Positions 56,870 to 64,000 of a stretch of DNA of 64,000 bases are shown here, piece after piece. The position numbers were made by a program, and so were the translations under genes. Every line of letters begins with the position of its first letter. Position 1 is the stretch's first letter. Below the pieces are notes generated by a model, which was not told where the DNA came from, made no database searches, and was given only the letters and a program-made list of their open reading frames with translations. This stretch comes from Echinarachnius parma (taxonomy: Eukaryota > Echinodermata > Echinoidea > Clypeasteroida > Echinarachniidae): contig JBAMJV010002952.1 of the NCBI GenBank assembly GCA_037951105.1, forward strand, positions 186,001 through 250,000, in the 5' to 3' direction.

Positions 56870-59043
56870 TTAAAGGTATGGTGTCAAGAAAATCAGCTGA
56901 AAATGGCATTTTAGCCCTTTAGAAAGCCACTTACATGTAGATTTCGAATAAAACTGTTTTGCACTTGGAAAATTATTTATAAATGATATAAGGACCTGAA
57001 AATGTACTTTGAAAGTGCCCCCCAAAAAAATTGAGTTCGGGCGAAGAAAAATGACGTCATAGTTGTGACGTCATCTGCAGGCAATCACAGGATCCCCGAT
57101 ACTCTAATTGTCATATAGACGTACACGCTGAGCGCATCTAATCACATTGACAGAGAGATATTATTTCGATTTTTTTCAATATCTACATACATTTGTTTGA
57201 GTTTATAATTATGGAGGATCCACACCCAGATTCATCTGATTCTAACAGTGAACGTGAATTAGACGAAAGATCTGGATCAGAGTCAGAATCGAGTTTTGAA
57301 TTGACAGTTCCTGAAGATAAAATTCCAAATTGTGCGTCGGCAGCCAAAATGGAATGGAAGTGAGGTGCAACCGAACAGATTTGTTAAGCGTGGCTGAGCA
57401 AATTCATGACAATTTTCCCATAATTGCAGACACCATTATTATAATTCTTATTTCATTATTTGTCTCCACAAATACAACAAATATAATTGCCAAATAAAGG
57501 CGCATACTCACTCTAAAATCGCTTCGAGGAAGTCTCCGATATGATTATAGCAATCGTATACCCAGCCCCCTCGCAGACAGGTCTTCCGGCCATCAGCACG
57601 CACGAGCGCTGCGGCTAGCCCAGGCCTAGCCTAACCATAATAAGTGGCGGCTTCATCCGATCACGTCTCAAAACATGGTGTACAAAAATGCAGTGTTTCG
57701 CACTCAAATTCATCTTTTTATGCGGCAATAAAATGACAAGCATCATTGCTTTGATGGATCTATTTAACAACATTTACGGAAATATATTTACAGAACATTC
57801 AGAATTACCTCAGTTTTGAGCAAAATATTACTTTTCCCCGAAGTAAACAAATCCAAAACTCAAGTCGTTGGCGAGCGTGCGGGAGGTTGAACATAGTCAA
57901 TCAATTTCTGGGCATCGATATCATACACGTAGTCTACGCCGTTTGCAAATTAACAACAAAACTACAAAAGAGCGCTAAGTTCAGTTCATTTATTGTTTTT
58001 TTCTCTGTCGGTATTAGAATGCCGACAGAGAAAAAAACAATAAACATTGTCAAAGAGGCCACGAAAGTGATATATTTGTCCATCTAAGGTAATCGTTCTT
58101 GTATTTGTTTGAAAAGCCATGCAAACATGTAAGTAAATTAAGAAATAGTCTAGAATAGGTGCGATCGTAATAATCTTGCATTTTCGTTACTTTTTAGAAC
58201 TTGTAATACATAGGAATGCGTATGATTGTGATATTTAAAGCTACTGCTATATACTGCTCGTCGTTTTTATCTGTAAATGTCTATTTATTGGGGCCTCAAA
58301 TACAAGCTGCTGCTTCATAGAGGTCCCGGCTTTAAATTGTATATGTACATTTATTTTGTGATATTTTGTATTTTACTATTTTGTTTGCCGAATAAATTCA
58401 ATTCTTTAAATTGTATATGTACATTTATTTTGTGATATTTTGTATTTTACTATTTTGTTTGCCGAATAAATTCAATTCAACATAGGTAGTTGGCGCGGCA
58501 GCTAGCACGCAAGAGCATAACCTGTCTTGCCGCGCGGCCCCCCGAAACTCTGGCAGACCTGCACACACTCGCTAGGTCCTTCCCAGTCGGCCCTCGTTAA
58601 TTTAACCTTTGAGTTCTAAATCCGCCTCATACGTGGATCCTTATGGAAAACGATGCAGGCTAATACTTTCCTTAGATGTGTTGCTGCATCTTGCTAGAAT
58701 TAATTCCTGAGGCAATTTCAGTTAATCCTCAATTTTCAAGCAAATACGAGTTTGTATTACTAGCAAGTCAAAGTGTTTGCATTGAACCACGTTGTAAACA
58801 ATTCTCGCTCTTCCGTGTTATTGCCTGCAGGTGACGTCATGACTCATGAGCTCATCGCTCCGCTAAAATTACTTTTTTAGGAGTATGGAACGCCGACGCG
58901 AAAAAGAGCCAAAATGTGCATGAAATTTTCCTTTTTTGCCCAACTTAAGGATTAAAAAAAGAAAAAGAATGTGGTATATCAATAAAGGCACATATTCAAA
59001 GCTATAAAGCTGAATCAAAGCCGGGATTGCGCCCCTCCTTTAA
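56870..59043 (-). mobile_element. 2.2 kb TTAA-flanked transposon, longer relative of 1213-1945
   Basis: TTAA at both ends (56870, 59040). It shares in reverse with the left-edge copy the gacgtcat pair, tctctctgtcaa/ttgacagagaga, gcaagtcaaag, cgccgacgcgaaaa and ccgggatt...ttaaa regions. The left-edge copy starts a THAP finger in its matching middle. Here the interior also holds a LINE-like 3' end near 58250-58485 with a 73-base tandem duplication (gccgaataaattcaattc twice). No transposase core is recognised. Confidence 0.65.
57211..57363 (+). pseudogene. Short acidic/Ser-rich open frame in transposon
   Basis: Starts MEDPHPDSSDSNSERELDER and runs to KMEWK then stop, 50 codons. The acidic, serine-rich composition is non-random and could be the first exon of a transposon protein, but no domain is recognisable and no downstream continuation was found. 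Confidence 0.35.
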
Positions 59044-60060
59044 ATAAGAATAATGATATGGGATATGATTTATCGATTCATCATTTGATTAATCTTACGA
59101 TCAACTAATTGATCGTACGATTAATAATTCATCTATATGTATAACGGGGCCCTATAGTTGTGGATGTTGATGAATGTAGAAGGACATTTATTTAGATGTA
59201 GACAAATGCCAGTATGTATGTAAAATTAATAAATGAATTATGGGAAATGTACTTGTGATAACTGACTTGTTTTTACTGGCCTTATTATGTGTTTTTGTGA
59301 TGGCTTTAGGGGGATTCATAAAACAACCATGCTGCCCTGACCTGGCTTTCTAACCAAGACATGAACATCAAGGCGGTGACATAGCTACGGGGTGGGGGGA
59401 GCACTTGCCCCCTCCCATTAATTTGACGAAAACAATAAAGGTAAATCTGTGAAAATAAAGAAATACAAAAGGTGTGCCCAAATAATTCGCATTCCCCTAA
59501 CCCCCATCAGTCCGACTACGCTACACCACTGCATCGAGACATCAATCGATTTGCTATACATACTCATTATCATTATTCTTTGAGAGTATTTTGGTATCCC
59601 TATAGGCTATTCATTCTGCCTGGGACACGTAACCTTATTCATTCGGTCATAAATTGAAGCTATGAACTTTGTACTGATATGTTATGTATTAATAACACGA
59701 CCAACAGTATAACGGTGTGCTTTTAGTGACGTACACAGAGAAAAGGCGTTATTTGACACAGCTTGAATACCAATACCCCCCTCGACAGCATTCTAAATAT
59801 AACAAAACAAAAACAAAAATGGGAGCAGACTCTTGGCTGGCCCGTGTATCCCATCCATTGTGAACATTTGCGGGAGGGGGGAGCTTTTGGATTTTTGAAC
59901 TTGAAACTGTGCAATCTGTGAAAGAATTTATAAGTAATGTGCACACAGAAAGTGTGTGTGTGTGTTTCTGTCTGTCTGACTGTCTTTGTTCAAAACACTA
60001 TTTTATTCTTCACCCAGCCACTTGGCGCAAGTGAGATTGTGCAGTCTTCTAAAGATTGTC
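59044..60060. other. Repeat fragments, no gene
   Basis: Around 59090-59155 lies a cgatc/gatcgta palindromic stretch ending acggggcccta, resembling the end of the 21243-25436 transposon. Around 59380-59530 and 59860-59920 are fragments of the agggagctttt and gacta/cgctacaccact dispersed repeats. A short (gt)n is at 59953. Confidence 0.55.
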
Positions 60061-60065
60061 CTTTG

Positions 60066-60625
60066 TTAAAGGGATAGTTGAGTTTTGGTAGAGAGGGCGC
60101 TAGGCTACTTTTTTTTTTTGTGAGGTAATCCAAAACTTGGTGTAAAATTTGAAAGAGCATAATATTTAAATAATAAAATCATCTTTGTTTGATCAAAATC
60201 GGTTCAGAGACGGCTGAAATATCCATAAATATAACAATTTGTAATAAAGCTGGGGCCCCAGGTTTATTAGAGAATTTTGAACCAGCCATTAAATGTTCAA
60301 AAAAATGCTTCCTCTTTTCAAAAAGTTACAAAATAGGTATTTAAATAGTTGTTGGTTATTTCTCTATCTTATCACTATTTCAACAAAACATCACATGCAC
60401 AATATTTTATTCAAAATGGTTGAAACCGATGAGTGTTTAGAGAGCGCCCTCTTACGTTTTAACGGCTCTTTTTGAATGATAACATGATCTTTACTACGTC
60501 ATTTGTAATTTGGTGTTCTTTTCTAGTTATAACTAGTTTGTAATGTAATGATGCAGGTTTTGGTACCTAAAATTCAGTTTCACCAAAACTGTACTCTCCT
60601 TACCAGAACTCAACTATCCCTTTAA
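60066..60625 (-). mobile_element. TTAA-flanked MITE, reverse relative of 5440-5928
   Basis: TTAAAGGGATAGTTGAGTTT at the left is mirrored by aactcaactatccctttaa at the right. Internal gagggcgc and gagcgccctc words are also inverted. TTAA ends point to a piggyBac-like mechanism. Confidence 0.8.
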
Positions 60626-60894
60626 GTCATGCGTGCAGGGATTCAATTGAAAAGGATACCAAAATATTCTGGGAGGATAACTCTACCAAGACATATCATG
60701 AAACCCATGATTAAATGTTCATACAGACAAGTAAGACAACTTTAAAGCAAGGCAACTTTAAAACGTTGGGACATTTTTTCCGACTCGCTCTGTATGTTTT
60801 AAAAACTGGCACACCAGCAATTTGTATTCTGTTGATTGAGTGAATATATCATTCATTACAGACAAGAGCCGATGTTATGTATCAATAAGAACCA

Positions 60895-62095
60895 TAGGCG
60901 TACCGAGGGGAAGGGGGGGGGGGGTGTTTAAGGATTCAAACTCCCCCCTTTGACGAAAAACAAATACTGTTTTGGGGTCAAAGGGGGGTCTTCAAACACC
61001 CCCTTTAGATTTTGTCTGTCTCTGGTCCACTTTTTACCGGTCTTGGGTCCACTTTTAAAGGGTCTCGAGTCCTTTTTTTGGCGACGAACTTACACGACTT
61101 TCAACCAGTCGTCTCTGCCTCGAATATTTGTGTACTTACTTCATAAAACTGTTGAATCCTTACTTTATATAACTTCTGAATTGGATGTGTTAGTATTAAG
61201 GCCCTTATAAGTTTGCTCCTGCTGTATTATTGTGAACATTCACATCTTAATAATTGATATATATATGCATAATTATTTATTATATTGATTATGGAAGGTC
61301 TTATTAGTTTTGATTTCTTAGTCCTGATACCGCATATATATATATGTTTGTAATTTGTTTGTGATTCCATTTTATTAGCTCCTTTATGGTTAATGTTTTA
61401 ACCTACCTAATAGTACAATTTCTTAATATTTCACTATTAGGAGGTAAATTAATCTCGATATTACAACAACGCTTTGATTTTGAACATATAGTGCTCTCAC
61501 TAGCAATAATTTAATTTGTCAATCTGTAACAAAAAAATGATTTGCTTCATTGTATTTTGTTTTTAGTATTTTTACTTAAATTTAAGTTTATGTTTTTTAT
61601 TGCTTGGATGTTGTTTAAGTTGTAACTATATCACCTTTCAGGCTTTTCATATAACCTTTTAAAATGATAACACTCATTATTGTAGCTGTTGATAATGATT
61701 GTTTAACTTTTAAAGAGATTCACACTTTCTTAATTTTCCCCTTTAACTTGGTAGGACCTTGCATTATCTCACTAAGTTCTTTGTTAAGTATCCTGGTTTA
61801 ATTATGACTATACGGTACTAGTAATATATTGGATATCTCTTTATGAATTTCTTTTGTTTTTTTAGATTGTAAATTTTTTGGCGAGGTGATAATTTTGATC
61901 AACTTAATATTTATTTTGTAAAGTACATATTACATGTGTTTACTTTGTTATATTTTCAAATTTTGTAAACTGACATGTTTAGTCTTCGGACTTTTTTACT
62001 CAGTATTTTTAATAAACCAAAAATTCATTGAATTGATTGATTGATTGATTTTTTGGCGAAGTAATAAAACCCCCCTTGAAAAAATCCGGGGAACG
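60895..62095. mobile_element. G/C-tract element split by a LINE 3' end
   Basis: Begins gcgtaccgaggggaaggggg and ends tccggggaacgct. At about 61075-62055 an AT-rich insert ends in ttgattgattgattg, a typical LINE-style tail. tttttggcga lies on both sides of the insert, consistent with a target duplication. Confidence 0.6.
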
Positions 62096-62398
62096 CTAAT
62101 GATAAGAACTGCAGTATGTGGCATGAGAATTAAAGATTGGCATTATTGAACTATCATACCTACCTAACTGGAAAAAGATATGTACATGTATTCATCAAAC
62201 CCATTTTACCTTTGATAAGAGCGTAGTGCCATTTTTATTTATCAATAAGAACCACAATATTGACATGAAACATAACAACAATTAATTTGAACTATCATAA
62301 GATAATTAAAAAAATATAACAAAACCATATGTACCTTTAACAAAGCCCAGCCCACGAAATCACCCCTTTTACGATAATGATGAGTTTCGAACCAAAAC

Positions 62399-62813
62399 TT
62401 AAAGGGGACCACCGGGCAAATAACAACACATTACTATATGTTTTGGTACTGTTTTGTGATATCAAATATATACTCAACATTTTACAAAGGGTTGTGTAAT
62501 TCATAAACAAAGCAATTAATTTCCACCACTTACGGAACCACTACTATTTCCTGGTTCCTGGTTTGCGAGTGCGCCAATGCTATACACGCGTACGTTTGCA
62601 GGCAATATAATCCCGGGCGATTCGCTTGCTGCACACGCAGTAGTCTACTCAATTCAGACCGCATGAACGCATGCTTTAGAATGGTGATGCGTTTTCCAAA
62701 TATTGTTTTTTCTTTCTGAAAACCTATATTTGTGAACTTGTTGATGGAATGGAATACTAAAGATGTTACCTTTCTATAATAAGAATATTAATTTTGGGTG
62801 GTGGTACCTTTAA
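62399..62813. mobile_element. TTAA-flanked MITE (aggggaccacc ends)
   Basis: TTAAAGGGGACCACCGGG at the left against gggtggtggtacctttaa at the right, about 415 bp. The interior is GC-mixed with no gene. Confidence 0.7.
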
Positions 62814-62829
62814 GTTCGATGTCTGCTTG

Positions 62830-63858
62830 CAATGACTGATGTATCCTCACGTTTTGGTTTTATACTATTGATATTGCATGTTCATTAACTATCGCTTCAT
62901 AAATCTTTCTCACACTCGCGCTACAAGATTTATCATACATCCAAGCGAGACAGAAAGATTGAAACCAATATTGTTCCTTTTCGTTGGTTTTCAATAATGT
63001 TTTATTATCTTCATTCACGCTGTACAACCCAAGTAAACCGTTCATTAACAAAATATTCAAAATTGTTAATTTACATTAACTAACATTATAATCATTTGAA
63101 TTATCATAATATAATTAACAGTACAGATCTACTAAATCAAGAGAGTATATAATACATATAAAAAAGAGCATAACACCCCTCCCACATGCATATACAGAGC
63201 TAAAAAATAAACAATACAAAAACAACATAGTTTCTTAATCATATATAAGTATAAAATTAGTCTTAGCGGCCTTCTTTTTATTTTTCAACCGAGGAGAATA
63301 AAACATTAGTACTCTTTGGTTTTACCTTGCATTGTATGTCTATACATTCACTTAAATCAAATTAATAGGTTCACATTTTCTGTTATACTGTTCTTTACAA
63401 TGCAGTCTGCGAAGTAGCTCTAAAATCTATATTAGGATTCATGGACATTTCAGTTTTCACGTCATAACAGGAAATGACTCCGGTTAAAAAGAAACTGCCC
63501 TAATTTGTTAAAATAGAACTATATCCTACTTTACAAATGAATGTTTGTACTTAATACACAATTGCAGTTGAGTATTAAACGACCACTACCATGACTACAG
63601 TGTCACAGTTCGTTTTAAAGCTTTAGCATGCATGTATATGGTGTACTACAAGTTAAGCGGAAGTGAGGATGTATTGTAGCAGAAGACAGCAATTGTTTAC
63701 AATGTTTTATCTTTTTTACAAATCGCTTTGTATATGTTACAATAGCTCACCATTTTAGTACAAATTTATGAACAATTGAATATTAATCAAATCATAATTA
63801 CCAATAATTGTCTACTATATTGTTTTACAACTTTTACCCCACAAGACAAGGTTATAAT
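62830..63858. other. 3' flank of fifth receptor
   Basis: Blocks such as ggttttggttttatactatt...atattgcatgt and acattataatcattt match flanks near 7440-7670 and 40010-40260. This is the expected neighbourhood just downstream of a receptor stop. No gene. Confidence 0.65.
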
Positions 63859-64000
63859 CTACAAATTAAGCCATATGTTGCAATCAAAATGTGAAGAATA
63901 TGCCTCTTGTGCATTCACTGGTGTAGTATTTAATTTCAAGCTGTTTTCATATGTGAGGTTTTTCATGCATTCATATTGATGGTCCAACATATTAGAGCTC
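63859..64000 (-). CDS. Fifth receptor, C-terminal end (runs off window)
   Basis: The minus strand from the edge reads SSNMLDHQYECMKNLTYENS, matching the last tail residues of C and D (YECM, then YEN). Unlike C and D, which stop after NCLK or NCFK, it continues KLNTTPVNAQEAYSSHFDCN and on to a stop at 63859-63861, about 26 extra residues with one more tyrosine. The rest of the gene lies beyond 64000. Whether it is intact cannot be told. Confidence 0.8.
   Translation of the reverse strand, partial: SSNMLDHQYECMKNLTYENSLKLNTTPVNAQEAYSSHFDCNIWLNL

Overview
The window is animal nuclear DNA, most likely from a marine invertebrate. It is AT-rich and crowded with DNA transposons, MITEs, tRNA-derived SINEs and decayed non-LTR retrotransposons. 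An O-GlcNAc transferase fragment with spliceosomal exon borders confirms a metazoan. A deuterostome such as an echinoderm or hemichordate is plausible, but nothing here fixes the taxon. No operons, CRISPR arrays or intact RNA genes were seen.

The real content is a tandem family of single-exon type I membrane receptors. Each has a signal peptide, two to three Ig-like domains, one transmembrane helix and a roughly 250-residue tail with about seven spaced tyrosines in DEDGYE-P, YxxM and YEN contexts. Copies on the minus strand are A (9141-10965, one frameshift), B (42661-44547), C (47495-49351), D (51749-53611) and the 3' end of a fifth at the right edge (63859-64000). A sixth, P, lies on the plus strand (17175-26915). 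It is a wreck cut by a deletion, transposons and frameshifts, and it carries a different tail with an NPxY motif. A and P are head to head. Without two transposons between them, their start codons would be only about 0.66 kb apart.

The copies are modular. Ectodomain type 1 (A, C, P) and type 2 (B, D) combine with three membrane/tail types: 1 in A, C and D; 2 in B; 3 in P. D is therefore a natural chimera of a B-type ectodomain and a C-type tail. B's start codon is preceded by a truncated second copy of its own signal-peptide region.

Layout: 1-930 satellite-like repeats; 1.0-9.1 kb repeats and 3' flank of A; 9.1-11 kb gene A; 11.4-16.9 kb two transposons side by side; 17.2-26.9 kb pseudogene P with nested insertions; 27.1-29.2 kb SINE and LINE; 29.6-31.1 kb OGT fragment; 31.3-42.6 kb a diverged duplicate of the 2-9 kb flank with two large foldback elements; 42.7-53.6 kb genes B, C and D; 54-63.8 kb LINE remnant, a THAP-associated element and MITEs; then the fifth receptor.

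By analogy with other tyrosine-tailed Ig receptors, ligand binding would lead to tail phosphorylation and recruitment of SH2 proteins. That role is inference. The sequence shows the architecture, not the ligand.
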